NCBI RefSeq assembly: GCF_012726265.1
Contig: NZ_JAASAG010000017.1
Span: 1 to 64,000 of the forward strand
Direction: 5' to 3'
DNA: 64,000 nt
From: Streptomyces sp. HNM0575
GTDB taxonomy: Bacteria > Actinomycetota > Actinomycetes > Streptomycetales > Streptomycetaceae
Below are positions 40,414 through 52,200 of this stretch, in pieces. The notes beneath the pieces are model-generated. The model was not told the origin of the DNA and did no database searches. It saw only the letters and a list, made by a program, of their open reading frames with translations. Position 1 is the first letter of the stretch, and every line of letters starts with the position of its first letter. A program made the translations under genes and the position numbers.

Positions 40414-40481
40414 TACCCCCACACCTACGGTGAGACCGCTACGGACGGTTACCCGGTCGGCCGGTGCCAGGAGGTTCCTCG

Positions 40482-41822
40482 ATGACTGTTCAGGAGATCG
40501 TCGACGCCGTCGGCTCCGGTGAGGCGGATGCCCGCGACTTCGAGGCCCTTCCCCTGCCGGAGAGCTACCGGGCCGTCGTCGTCCGCGAGGAGGACGCCGG
40601 GATGTTCGACGGCGTCGACGGGCGCGACCGCGACCCCACCAAGTCGCTGCACGTGCAGCAGGTGCCGACGCCCGAACTCGGCCCCGGCGAGGCCCTGGTG
40701 GCGGTGATGGCCAGCTCCATCAACTACAACACGGTCTGGTCCTCGATCTTCGAGCCGCTGCCGACGTTCGGCTTCCTCAAGCGCTACGCCCGCACCTCCC
40801 CCCTGGCGGCCCGGCACGACCTGCCCTACCACGTGCTGGGATCCGACCTGTCCGGCGTGGTGCTGCGCACCGGCCCCGGCGTCAACGCCTGGCGCCCCGG
40901 AGACGAAGTGGTGGCGCACTGCCTGTCGGTGGAACTGGAGTCTCCCGACGGGCACAGCGACACGATGCTCGACCCCGAGCAGCGCATCTGGGGCTTCGAG
41001 ACGAACTTCGGGGGCCTCGCGGAGATCGCGCTCGTCAAGACCAACCAGCTCATGCCCAAGCCGGCCCATCTCAGCTGGGAGGAGGCCGCATGCCTCGGGC
41101 TGGTCAACTCCACCGCCTACCGGCAGCTCGTCTCCGTCAACGGCGCCGGCATGAAGCAGGGCGACACGGTGCTGATCTGGGGCGCCTCCGGCGGACTCGG
41201 CTCCTACGCCACCCAGCTCGCGCTCAACGGGGGAGCCGTGCCCGTGTGCGTGGTCTCCAGCCCCGCCAAGGCCGACATCTGCCGCCGCATGGGCGCCGAG
41301 CTGATCATCGACAGGTCCCAGGAGGACTACCGCTTCTGGTCCGGCGAACACACCCAGAACCACCGGGAGTTCAAACGCTTCGGCAAGCACATACGGGAGC
41401 TGACCGGCGGCGAGGACCCCGACATCGTCTTCGAGCACCCCGGCCGGGAGACCTTCGGCGCCAGCGTCTTCGTCGCCCGCAAGGGCGGCACCATCGTCAC
41501 CTGCGCCTCCACCAGCGGATACCAGCACACCTACGACAACCGCTACCTGTGGATGAACCTGAAGCGCATCATCGGCTCCCACTTCGCCAACTACCGCGAA
41601 GCGTGGGAGGCCAACCGGCTCGTCGCCCGCGGCCGTATCCACCCGACGCTCTCCCGCGTCTACCCGCTCCAGGACGCGCCCCAGGCGGCACTGGACGTAC
41701 ACGGCAACTCCCACCAGGGAAAGCTCGGCGTGCTCGCCCTCGCACCCGGCGAAGGCCACGGCGTGCGCGACGAAGCGAAACGCCAGCGGCACCTGGAGGC
41801 CATCAACCGCTTCCGAGGGTGA
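40482..41822 (+). CDS. ccr: Crotonyl-CoA carboxylase/reductase
   Basis: A 446-residue medium-chain dehydrogenase/reductase that reductively carboxylates crotonyl-CoA (or a longer 2-enoyl-CoA) with NADPH and CO2 to give ethylmalonyl-CoA (or an alkylmalonyl-CoA). The length fits the family (about 447). The carboxylase-defining residues are present: N81 in SSINYNT, F172-E173 in WGFETNFGG, and H367 in GSHFANY, which match the CO2-pocket Asn, Phe, Glu and His known from Kitasatospora Ccr. The NADPH motif is WGASGGLGSYATQLA. The ATG at 40482 is preferred over GTG 40464 because AGGAGG sits 7 bases upstream. It is divergent from the ABC pair and 99 bases before the P450. Side-chain length of the natural substrate cannot be read with confidence; the linked 3-hydroxyacyl-CoA dehydrogenase favours C4. 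Confidence 0.95.
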   Translation: MTVQEIVDAVGSGEADARDFEALPLPESYRAVVVREEDAGMFDGVDGRDRDPTKSLHVQQVPTPELGPGEALVAVMASSINYNTVWSSIFEPLPTFGFLKRYARTSPLAARHDLPYHVLGSDLSGVVLRTGPGVNAWRPGDEVVAHCLSVELESPDGHSDTMLDPEQRIWGFETNFGGLAEIALVKTNQLMPKPAHLSWEEAACLGLVNSTAYRQLVSVNGAGMKQGDTVLIWGASGGLGSYATQLALNGGAVPVCVVSSPAKADICRRMGAELIIDRSQEDYRFWSGEHTQNHREFKRFGKHIRELTGGEDPDIVFEHPGRETFGASVFVARKGGTIVTCASTSGYQHTYDNRYLWMNLKRIIGSHFANYREAWEANRLVARGRIHPTLSRVYPLQDAPQAALDVHGNSHQGKLGVLALAPGEGHGVRDEAKRQRHLEAINRFRG

Positions 41823-41860
41823 CGAAGCCGGACGCGACCGAAGCGACATCGGAACGAGCG

Positions 41861-41878
41861 GCCGGCCGGAGGGCCGGC
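41861..41878 (+). promoter_or_regulatory. Hairpin between ccr and the P450 gene
   Basis: A 7-bp perfect stem GCCGGCC / GGCCGGC with a GGAG loop lies in the short ccr-P450 spacer. It could attenuate read-through or protect the upstream mRNA. It is too short to be called a terminator with confidence. Confidence 0.35.
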
Positions 41879-41921
41879 GGACCGCGACCACGTGGCGAAC
41901 AGAGGTTGGGACGAGAAGCAC

Positions 41922-43133
41922 ATGCATGAAGGGCTCACAGCGACGCAGGAGTGCCCGTTCCCCATGCCGCGGGACCGCAAGCGGCCGCTGGACCTGCCGC
42001 CGGAGTACGCCGGGTTCCGCCGGGAACAGCCCGTACGCAAGGTCACCACGCCCAGCGGCGACGTGGCCTGGCTCGTCACCCGCTACGAGGACGTGCGGGC
42101 CGTGCTCTCCGACCCGCGCTTCAGCGCCGAGGTCGCCAACCCCGGATACCCGCGCTACCTCTTCCCCGTCGACCCGCAGCCCGGCGCCTTCGTCACCGTC
42201 GACCCGCCGGAGCACACCCGCTACCGGCGGATGATCATGAGCCACTTCACCAAGAAGCAGGCGGAGGCGATGCGCCCGCGCATCCAGGAACTGGTCGACG
42301 AGCGCGTCGACCGGCTCCTGGCCGGGCCCCGCCCCGTCGACCTGGTGACGACCTTCGCCCGCCCCGTGCCGCTGACCGTGGTGTGCGAACTGCTCGGCGT
42401 GCCCTACCGGGACCGGATCGCCTTCGGCCGCTGGATCAACACCCTCGTGGAGACCAGCACCACGCAGGCACGCCGCGACGCCGCCGCCGGAGCCCTCTTC
42501 CGCTACATGCACAAGCTCGTCTCCGACAAGGAACGCGAGCCCACCGACGACGTGCTGGGCCGCCTCACCGGCAACCAGCTCCGCAACGGCGAGGTCGGGC
42601 ACGACGAGGTCGTCGTCACCGGCATGATGCTGCTGTCCGCCGGCTACGACACCACCGCCAGCTCCATCGCGCTGACCACGCTGGCGCTCCTGGAACACCC
42701 CGAGGAGTTCGCCCGGCTGCGGGAGAACACCGACGAGTTGATCGCCGGAGCCGTCGAGGAGCTGCTGCGCCACCAGAACGTCATGCAGTGCGGTGTGGGC
42801 CGTGTCGCCACCGAGGACGTGGAGATCTGCGGGCAGCACATAGCCGCCGGCGAAGGCCTGATCGTGCTGCTCTCCTCCGCCGACCGCGACGAGACGGTCT
42901 ACCCCGAGGCCGACCGGCTCGACATCACCCGCGCCGGCAGCACCCCGCTGGCCTTCGGACACGGCATCCACAGCTGCATCGCCAAGTTCCTCTCCCGGGT
43001 GGAACTCCAGGTCGCACTGGGGACGCTGGCCCGCCGCATCCCCACGCTGAAGCTCGCAGGACGCGCGGAGGAGCTGAAGTTCCGCGACACCGCGATCGTC
43101 TACAGCCTCCGCGAGCTACCGGTGACCTGGTGA
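41922..43133 (+). CDS. Cytochrome P450 (polyene tailoring)
   Basis: A 403-residue soluble bacterial class I P450. The I-helix oxygen-activation motif is AGYDTT (240-245), the ExxR motif lies in EELLRHQ, and the haem loop is FGHGIHSCIAKF with C352 as iron ligand (the usual Gly after C-x is Ala). The ATG at 41922 keeps the family-typical N-terminus; an in-frame GTG at 41892 would add ten residues. It is 109 bases upstream of the second giant PKS, which contains the only methylmalonyl AT in the window. Known polyene P450s either oxidise that branch methyl to a carboxyl (NysN, AmphN, PimG, FscP) or hydroxylate or epoxidise the ring (NysL, AmphL, PimD). Position favours the first, but sequence by eye cannot decide. 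No ferredoxin gene is adjacent. Confidence 0.92.
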   Translation: MHEGLTATQECPFPMPRDRKRPLDLPPEYAGFRREQPVRKVTTPSGDVAWLVTRYEDVRAVLSDPRFSAEVANPGYPRYLFPVDPQPGAFVTVDPPEHTRYRRMIMSHFTKKQAEAMRPRIQELVDERVDRLLAGPRPVDLVTTFARPVPLTVVCELLGVPYRDRIAFGRWINTLVETSTTQARRDAAAGALFRYMHKLVSDKEREPTDDVLGRLTGNQLRNGEVGHDEVVVTGMMLLSAGYDTTASSIALTTLALLEHPEEFARLRENTDELIAGAVEELLRHQNVMQCGVGRVATEDVEICGQHIAAGEGLIVLLSSADRDETVYPEADRLDITRAGSTPLAFGHGIHSCIAKFLSRVELQVALGTLARRIPTLKLAGRAEELKFRDTAIVYSLRELPVTW

Positions 43134-43242
43134 CCGCCGCCGATGCCGCCCCCGCCTGTGCCGTACTCGCCGATGCCGCACCCGCCGCCCGGGACCCCCG
43201 CGCCCGCAGCTCCCGACCGACCGTCGAGATGGGTTAGTTGAG

Positions 43243-46200
43243 ATGGACAACGAAGAGAAGCTTCGCGACTACCTCAAGCGAGCCGGTGCGGACCTCCGGC
43301 GGACCCGGCAGCGGCTCCAGGAGGTCGAGGCGGCCGCCCAGGAGCCGATCGCCGTCATCGGCATCGGCTGCCGCTACCCCGGCGGCATCTCCTCACCCGA
43401 GGACCTGTGGCGGATGGTCGCCGAAGGACGCCACGGCATCTCCGGCTTCCCCACCGACCGCAACTGGGACCCGGAACTCACCGGCCTCTCCGACACCTCC
43501 CTCGGCGGATTCCTCGACGGCGCCACCGACTTCGACGCCGGATTCTTCGGCGTCTCCCCGCGCGAAGCCGTCGGCATGGACCCGCAGCAGCGCATGCTGC
43601 TGGAGGTCACCTGGGAGGCCGTCGAACGCGCCGGCATGGACCCCACGTCCCTCAAGGGCAGCGAGACGGCCGTCTTCGTCGGCGCCATGGCGCAGGACTA
43701 CCAGGTCGGCCCCGAGGACGCCGGCGACGGATTCCAGCTCCTCGGCAACTCCCACAGCGTCCTCTCCGGCCGCCTCTCCTACACCTTCGGACTGCTGGGC
43801 CCCGCCGTCACCGTCGACACCGCCTGCTCCTCCTCGCTGGTGACGATGCACCTGGCCGCCCGGTCGCTGCGCGCCGGCGAATGCTCCCTGGCCCTGGCGG
43901 GCGGCTGCACCGTCATGTCCAGCCCGGCCACGTTCGCGGAGTTCAGCCGCCAGGGCGGACTGTCCGGCGACGGGCGCTGCCGCTCCTTCGCCGACTCCGC
44001 AGACGGCACCGGATGGGCCGAAGGTGCCGGCGTACTGGTGCTGGAGCGCCTCTCCGACGCGCAGCGCAACGGCCACCGTGTGCTCGCCGTCCTGCGCGGC
44101 TCCGCCGTCAACCAGGACGGCGCCTCCAACGGGCTGACCGCGCCCAACGGGCCCTCACAGCAGCGCGTCATCCAGCAGGCGCTGATCGACGCCCGGCTGA
44201 CCGCCGCACAGGTCGACGCCGTCGAGGCGCACGGCACCGGCACCACCCTCGGCGACCCCGTCGAGGCGCAGGCGCTGCTCGCCGTCTACGGGCAGCACCG
44301 GGAGGCGGACCGGCCGCTGCTCCTCGGCTCGGTCAAGTCCAACATCAGCCACACCCAGGCCGCCGCCGGCGTCGCAGGCGTCATCAAGATGATCATGGCG
44401 ATGCGGCACGGGGAGCTTCCCCGCACGCTCCTCGTCGACGCCCCCTCCTCGCACGTCGACTGGTCGGCGGGCGCGGTACGGCTGCTCACCGATCACCAAC
44501 CCTGGCCCGAGACCGGGGAGTTGAGGCGCGCCGCCGTCTCCTCGTTCGGCATCAGCGGCACCAACGCCCACACCATCGTCGAGCAGGCCCCCGAACCCGC
44601 CGACGACGAGGCCGCCCCGCAGCCCGGGACCGTCGCCGACGCGGGCGCCGTACCCGTGCCCGTCTCCGGCAGGTCCCGCGACGCCCTGCGCGCCCAGGCC
44701 GCCCGGCTGCTCACCCTCGTCGAGGACGACGCAGCGCCCCGCCTCCTCGATCTCGCCCACTCCGCCGCCACCACCCGCACCGCGTTCGAGCACCGGGCCG
44801 TCGCCGTGGCGGAGACCACCGCACAGCTGCGGGACGCCCTGCGGGCCCTGTCCGCCGGCGAGCAGACGGCGGGGCTGGTGCGCGGGCACGCCCAGAGCCG
44901 CGGCAAGGTGGCGTTCCTGTTCACCGGGCAGGGCGCCCAGACACTCGGCATGGGACGCGAACTCGCGGCCCGCTTCCCCGTGTTCGCCGACGCGCTCGAC
45001 GAGGTGCTCGGACACCTGGACGGCGAGACGGAACGGCCGCTGCGCGAGGTGATGTGGGGCGAGGACGCCGGCGCCCTCGAACAGACCGCCTACGCGCAGC
45101 CCGCACTGTTCGCGCTGGAGGTCGCCCTCCACCGGCTGGCCGCCTCCTGGGGGCTGCGGCCCGACCACCTCGCCGGACACTCCGTCGGGGAGATCGCCGC
45201 CGCACACGCCGCCGGAGTGCTCTCCCTGCCGGACGCCTGCACGCTGGTGGCCGCCCGCGGCCGGCTCATGCAGGCCCTTCCCGCCGGCGGCGCCATGGTC
45301 TCCCTGGAGGCGAGCGAGGAGGAGGCCGCGCCGCTGATCGCCGCCCGCGAAGGGCGGGTCTCCCTCGCCGCCGTCAACGGACCGCGCTCCGTCGTCGTAT
45401 CCGGCGACGCCGACGCCGTCACCGAGATCGCCGCCCACTTCGAGGCCGAAGGACGCAAGACCCGCCGCCTGGACGTCTCCCACGCGTTCCACTCCCCGCA
45501 CATGGAACCGATGCTGGAGGACTTCCGCCGAGTCGTCGACGGCCTCACCCTCAACGAGCCCCTCACACCGCTGATCTCCGGCGTCACCGGCGAGCAGGCC
45601 CAGGTCGAGCAGCTCACCTCCTCCGGCTACTGGCTCGAACAGGCCCGCCGCGAGGTGCGCTTCGCCGACGCCGTCGCATGGCTCCGCGACCACGGCGTGA
45701 CCGGCTTCGTGGAACTCGGCCCGGACGGCGTGCTGTCCGCCATGACACAGGAATGCCTGGACGACGGCGCCGACGACCGCCTCACGGCAGTTCCGCTGCT
45801 GCGCGCCGGACGCCCCGAGCCCGCCGCCGCCACCACCGCCCTCGCCCGCCTCCACGCCCACGGCCTCAGCGTCGACTGGCACGGCTACTTCGACGGCACC
45901 GGAGCCCGCCACGTCGACCTGCCCACATACGCCTTCCAGAGCAAGCGCTACTGGCCGCGCGGCGGCGGCTTCGGGCAGCCCGCCGACCTGCGCTCCGCCG
46001 GGCTCGGCGCGGCCCACTACCCGCTGCTGTCCGCCGCCGTCTCGCTCGCCGACACCGACGGCGCACTGCTCACCGGCAGGCTCTCCCTCCAGTCCCACCC
46101 CTGGCTGGCCGACCACCGGGTGCGCGGCACCGTCCTGCTGCCCGGAACCGCCTTTCTGGAGCTGGCCGTTCGGGCCGGCGACGAGGTCGGCTGCGACCAC

Positions 46201-49200
46201 GTCGAGGAACTCACCCTGACCTCGCCGCTGGCCGTCCCCGACGACCAGGGCGTCCAGGTGCAGGTCTCCGTCGGCCGGAGCGACGCCGCGGGACGGCGCA
46301 CCGTCACCGTCCACTCACGGCCCGACGATGACGACTCCCGGCCCTGGACGCCCAACGCCACCGGCGTCCTCACCACCGGCGCTCCCGCCCCCGGCTTCGA
46401 CGCCTCCGTGTGGCCGCCGCAGGACGCCGAACAGCTCGACACCGACGGATGCTACGAACGCTTCGCCGAACTCGGCTTCGACTACGGGCCGTTGTTCCAG
46501 GGCTTGCGAACGGCCTGGCGCGGCGGCGACGGAGACCTATACGCCGAGGTCGCACTGCCCGAAGGCACCGAGAGCGGCGAAGGCTTCGGACTGCACCCCG
46601 CCCTGCTCGACTCCGCACTGCACGCGGCTCTGCTCGACGGCGGGAGCGACGGCGGGAGCGACGGCGGCCAACAGGGAGCGGCGGGGCTGCCGTTCGCGTG
46701 GGAAGGCGTCACGCTGCACGCCTCCGGCGCCACGGCGCTGCGCGTCCGGCTCGCACGCGGCGCCGGCGGAGCCATGACGATCGACGTGGCCGACACCGCC
46801 GGCGCACCCGTCGCCTCCGTGGACTCCCTTGTCCTCAGGGCCGTTTCGCAGGCGGAGACCGCCCCGGCCGAGGCCTCGCGCGACGCGCTCTTCGGCCTGG
46901 AGTGGGTCAAGGTCTCCGCCGCGGAGCCCTCCGGGGAGTCCGGGAAGTCCGTGGCCGTCGTCGGTCCGGATCCGCTGGGTCTCGCGCATGGGCTGGCTGA
47001 CGCGGACGCCCATGCGGATGTGGGCGCTGTCGGTGAGGTGGTGCCGGACGTGGTTCTCGTGCCGCTGTCCGGTGGGACGGATGAGGAGGCGGGCGAGGAC
47101 CCGGACGCGGAGGTGGATGCGGCGGGTGCGGCTCATTCGCTCACCACCGGCGCTCTGGACCTGGTCCGACTGTGGCTGAACGAGGAGCGGTTCGCGGGTT
47201 CACGGCTGGTGTTCGTGACCCGTGGTGCGGTCTCCGGTGAGGATCCGGCGGCCGCGGCGGTGTGGGGTCTGGTGCGTTCGGCGCAGTCCGAGCACCCGGG
47301 CCGGTTCGGCCTGCTGGACCTCGACGCGTCGGACGCGTCCGTCGAAGCACTCCCGCGGGCCATTGGCGCCGACGAGCCCCAACTGGCTCTCCGCGAGGGC
47401 GAGATACGGGCCCCGCGCCTCGCGCGCGTCGCCTCCGCGGAACCGTCCCCGGCCCCGTTGGGCGACGTGGACGGAGCCGTGCTGGTGACGGGCGGTACGG
47501 GTGGTCTGGGTGCGGTCGTGGCGCGGCATCTGGTCTCCGAGCATGGTGTACGGGATCTGCTGCTGGTGTCGCGCCGGGGCCAGGAGGCCGACGGCGTAGA
47601 GGAGTTGACCGCTGAACTGGCGGAGCAGGGCGCGCGGGCGGAGGTCGCTGCGTGTGACGTCGGCGATCGCGAGGCGCTGTCGGCGTTGCTGGCGGAGCAC
47701 CCGGTCGGTGCGGTGGTCCATGCGGCTGGCGTGCTGGATGACGGTGTGATCGAGTCGTTGACGCCCGAGCGCGTGGAGGCCGTGTTCCGTCCGAAGGTGG
47801 ACGCCGCCTGGAACCTGCATGAACTCACCCGTGACCGTGTCCTGTCGGCGTTCGTGCTGTTCTCCTCCGCCGCCGGAGTCTTCGGCAACGCCGGTCAGGG
47901 CAACTACGCGGCCGCGAACGCGTTCCTGGACGCGCTCGCCGTCCACCGCCGTCAACTCGGCCTGCCCTCCGTGTCGTTGGCGTGGGGCGCCTGGGCCGGG
48001 GAGGGCATGCTCGCCGAGGCGGACGCCGAGCGGATGTCCCGTTCGGGCATGCCGCCGCTGACCACGGACGAAGGCCTGAAGCTGTTCGACTCGGCCCTCG
48101 CCGCCGACCAGGCGGCGCTCGTACCCGTCAGGCTCGACCTGCCCGTGCTGAAGTCCCGGGGCGAAGTGCCGCCGCTGCTGCGCGGGTTGATCCGCACGCG
48201 CGTACGCCGGGCCCTGGCGGGTTCGGAGACCGCCGACTCCCTCGTGCGCCGCCTGGAGGGGATGAGCGGGGAGGAGCGTCAGGAGGCGCTGCTGAGGCTG
48301 GTGCGCGGCCATGCCGCCGCCGTACTCGGGCACGCCGACGGCGGCGAAGTCGAACCCGAGCGCCAGTTCCGCGAGTTGGGCTTCGACTCGCTCACGGCCG
48401 TCGAGCTGCGCAACCAGCTCACGGCCGCCACGGGTCTGCGACTGCCCGCCACCATGGTCTTCGACCACCCCACGCCCCGGCTGCTCGCCGGGCACCTGCT
48501 GGACGAACTCCTCGGCTCCGAGGCCGCCGTGGCGCCACGCACGCGGAAGACGCCCCGCAGCCCCCACACCGCCGACGACCCGATCGTCATCGTCGGCATG
48601 GGCTGCCGCTACCCGGGCGGCGTCACCTCACCCGACGAGCTGTGGCGCCTCGTCTCCGAAGGCGGCGACGCCGTCTCCGGGCTGCCCACCAACCGCGGCT
48701 GGGACGTGGAGCGGCTCTACCACCCCGACCCCGACCACCCCGGCACGACCTACAGCCGCTCCGGCGGATTCCTGCACGACGCGGGCGAGTTCGATGCGGC
48801 CTTCTTCGGCATGTCGCCCCGCGAGGCCCTGGCCACCGACTCCCAGCAGCGGCTGCTGCTGGAGACGACATGGGAGGCCTTCGAGCACGCCGGCATCGAC
48901 CCCGCCTCGCTGCGCGGCAGCGACACCGGCGTCTTCGCGGGCGTCATGTACAACGACTACGGCGCCCGGCTGGCCGGCGGCGACTTCGAGGGCCACCAGG
49001 GCAGCGGCACCTCGCCGAGCATCGTCTCCGGGCGGGTCTCCTACACCCTCGGCCTGGAGGGTCCCGCCGTCACCGTCGACACCGCCTGCTCCTCGTCGCT
49101 GGTGGCGATGCACTGGGCGATGCAGGCGCTGCGCTCGGGGGAGTGCTCGCTCGCGCTGGCCGGCGGCGTGACCGTGATGTCCACCCCGACGGCGCTCATC

Positions 49201-52200
49201 GAGTTCTCCCGGCAGCGGGGCCTGGCGCCCGACGGCCGGTGCAAGGCGTTCTCCGACTCCGCGGACGGCGTGAGCTGGGCCGAGGGCGTCGGCCTCGTCG
49301 TACTGGAGAGGCTCTCCGACGCGCGGCGCAACGGGCACCGGGTGCTGGCCGTCGTACGCGGCTCCGCCGTCAACCAGGACGGCACGTCCAACGGACTCAT
49401 GGCGCCCCACGGCCCGTCCCAGCAGCGCGTCATCCGGCAGGCGCTGGAGTCCGCCGGCCTCGCCACCACCGACGTGGACGCCGTGGAGGCACACGGCACC
49501 GGCACGTCCCTCGGCGACCCCATCGAGGCACAGGCGCTGCTCGCCACCTACGGGCAGGACCGCGAACAGCCGCTGCTGCTGGGGTCGGTGAAGTCCAACA
49601 TCGGGCACACGCAGGCCGCCGCAGGTGCCGCCGGCATCATCAAGATGGTGATGGCGCTGGGCGCCTCCGAACTGCCCAGGACCCTCCACGTCAACTCGCC
49701 CTCCTCCCACGTGGACTGGGAAGAGGGCGCCGTCGAACTGCTGACGTCCGCCTCGCCCTGGCCGCAGACGGGCCGCCCGCGCAGGGCCGCCGTCTCCTCC
49801 TTCGGCATCAGCGGCACCAACGCGCACGTCATCCTCGAACAGCCCCCGGCCGTCTTCCCGGCTCCCGCGGCCGGGGGCCCCCTCCGTACCGGCACCGTGC
49901 CGCTCCCGCTCTCGGCCAAGTCCCGCCGTGCGCTGCGGGACCAGGCGGCGCGGCTGCGCCGGCACATGGAGACATACCCCGAGGTCCCCGTCCTCGACGT
50001 GGCCTACTCCCTGGCCGCGACCCGCACAGCGTTCGAGCGGCGCGCCGCCGTCGTGGCGGGGGAGCGGGACGAGGCGCTGCGGGCGCTGTCGGCGCTGGCC
50101 GCCGACTCCGCAGACGGCGCCGTCGTCGAGGACGAAGCCGAACCCGGGCGTCTCGCCCTGCTCTTCTCCGGGCAGGGCAGCCAACGGCCGGGCATGGGAC
50201 GGGAGTTGTACGAGCGCTTCCCCGTCTTCGCCGAAGCGCTGGACGAAGTGGTCTCCCTGATCGGCAGCCACCTCGACGGGCATCTCCAACAGCCCCTGCG
50301 CGACGTCCTCTTCGCCGAGGAGGACACCGCCGAGGCGGCGCTGCTGCACGAGACCGGCTGGACGCAGCCCGCCCTGTTCGCCCTGGAGGTGGCGCTGCAC
50401 CGGCTGCTGCTCTCCTGGGGAGTGCGGCCGCAGGCGGTGGCAGGGCACTCCGTCGGGGAGATCGCCGCCGCACACGCCGCCGGAGTGCTGTCCCTGGAGG
50501 ACGCCTGCGCCCTGGTGGCCTCCCGTGCCCGGCTGATGCAGGCCCTGCCGCCGGGCGGTGCGATGACCGCGCTGGAGGCCGACGAGGAAGAGGTCGTCCC
50601 GCTGCTGACCGGGCGGATCTCCCTCGCCGCCGTCAACGGGCCCCGCGCCGTGGTCGTGTCGGGCGACGCCGGCGAAGTGGACCGCGTCGCCGCGCACTTC
50701 GACCGACTCGGCCGCCGCACCAAGGCGCTGACGGTCTCGCACGCCTTCCACTCGCCACTGACCGACCCCATGCTGGAGGACTTCCGGCAGGCCGTGGCGC
50801 AGCTCGACTTCGCCGCACCGGCCATCCCGCTCGTCTCCAACCTCACGGGCGACGTCGTCACCGCCGAGCAGGTCGCCTCCCCGGAGTACTGGGTGCGGCA
50901 CGCGCGGGAGACCGTCCGCTTCGCCGACGGCGTCCGGGCGCTGCGCCGCGCAGGCGCCACCACGTTCGTCGAAGCCGGCCCCGACGGCGGGCTGCTCGCC
51001 ATGGCGGAGAGCGTGCTCGCCGCGACGCCCCCGGAAGGCGAAGAGGAAGCCGGTGGCACGGCCGAGCAGGAAGCCACCGCGGAGGAAGGCGGCGACGCCA
51101 CACGGCTGGTGCCGCTGCTGCGCGCCGACCGCTCCGAGACCGCCGCCCTCGACGCCGCACTCGCCCGGCTGCACGCCCGCGGCGTAGCCGTCGACTGGGA
51201 CGCCTACTTCACAGGAAGCGGAGCCTGCCGCACCGGCCTGCCCACCTACGCCTTCCAGCACGACTTCTACTGGCCGCAGGCACCCGACGAGTCCGCACCC
51301 GGCGAGGCCGACCCGTCCAGCGACCTGCTGTGGGAGGCGATCGACCGCGGCGACGCGGGAGAGCTCGCCGCGCTGCTCTCCCTCGGCGAGGAACAACAGG
51401 CCTCCCTCGCCTCGCTGTTGCCCGCCCTCTCCTCCTGGCGCCAGGCCGGCCGGGAGAAGACGCTGCTCGACTCCTGGCGCTACCGCGTGCTGTGGGCGCC
51501 GCTGCGCCTGCCCGCGGCACCCGTTCTGCGGGGCACCTGGCTGCTCGTCACCGGCGACGACGACGCCCGGCACGAGCTGGCCTCCCGCATCCACGACACG
51601 CTCAGCGCACACGGCGCCCACGTGGAGCGCGTGACGCTCGACGAGGGCTGCGCCGACGAGGAGACCCTCGCCGCGCTGCTGCCCGGCGACGACGACATCC
51701 AGGGCGCGGTGTCGCTGCTCGCGCTCGACGAACGCCCGCACAGCGACGGGCAGTCGGTCCTCACCCGCGGCATGGCACTGACCGCGGCCGTGGTGCGTAC
51801 GCTCGACGCCCCGCTGTGGACGCTGACGCGGGGCGCGGTCAGCACCGGCCCCGCCGACGACCCCGTCGCATCCGCCGCCCAGGCCGCCGTGTGGGGCTTC
51901 GGCCGCGTCGCCGCGCTGGAACACCCCGAACGCTGGGGCGGCCTGATCGACCTGCCCGCCGCGCCCGGTAACCCCTCCGCCTCCACGCATGGCGCCGAAT
52001 CCGGGCACGACACCGCGTCCGCGCACGGCGCCGCGGAGACGGCCGACCCCGCCGTACAGCTCCTCGACCGGCTGCCCTCCCTGCTGACCACGTCCGACGG
52101 GGAGGACCAGCTCGCGATGCGGCCCTCCGGGGTCTTCGGACGGCGCCTCGCCCACCGCACCGTCGAATCGCTGCCCGCCGACGACGCGTTCACCGCGCGC

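Larger units (their letters stand above)
40271..40481. promoter_or_regulatory. Divergent promoter region between ABC operon and ccr
   Basis: This 211-bp space separates the minus-strand ABC pair from plus-strand ccr and must hold promoters for both. It is locally less G+C-rich than the genes around it. It contains two candidate PAS-LuxR boxes (40325 and 40398) and the ccr ribosome site AGGAGG at about 40469-40474. No clear -35/-10 pair could be fixed by eye. Confidence 0.6.

Noticed and set aside
43407..46331. Plus-strand 974-codon frame inside the second PKS
   Set aside because: It is an out-of-frame reading of the KS-AT-DH region, extremely Arg-rich. The frame from 43243 encodes all expected PKS motifs.
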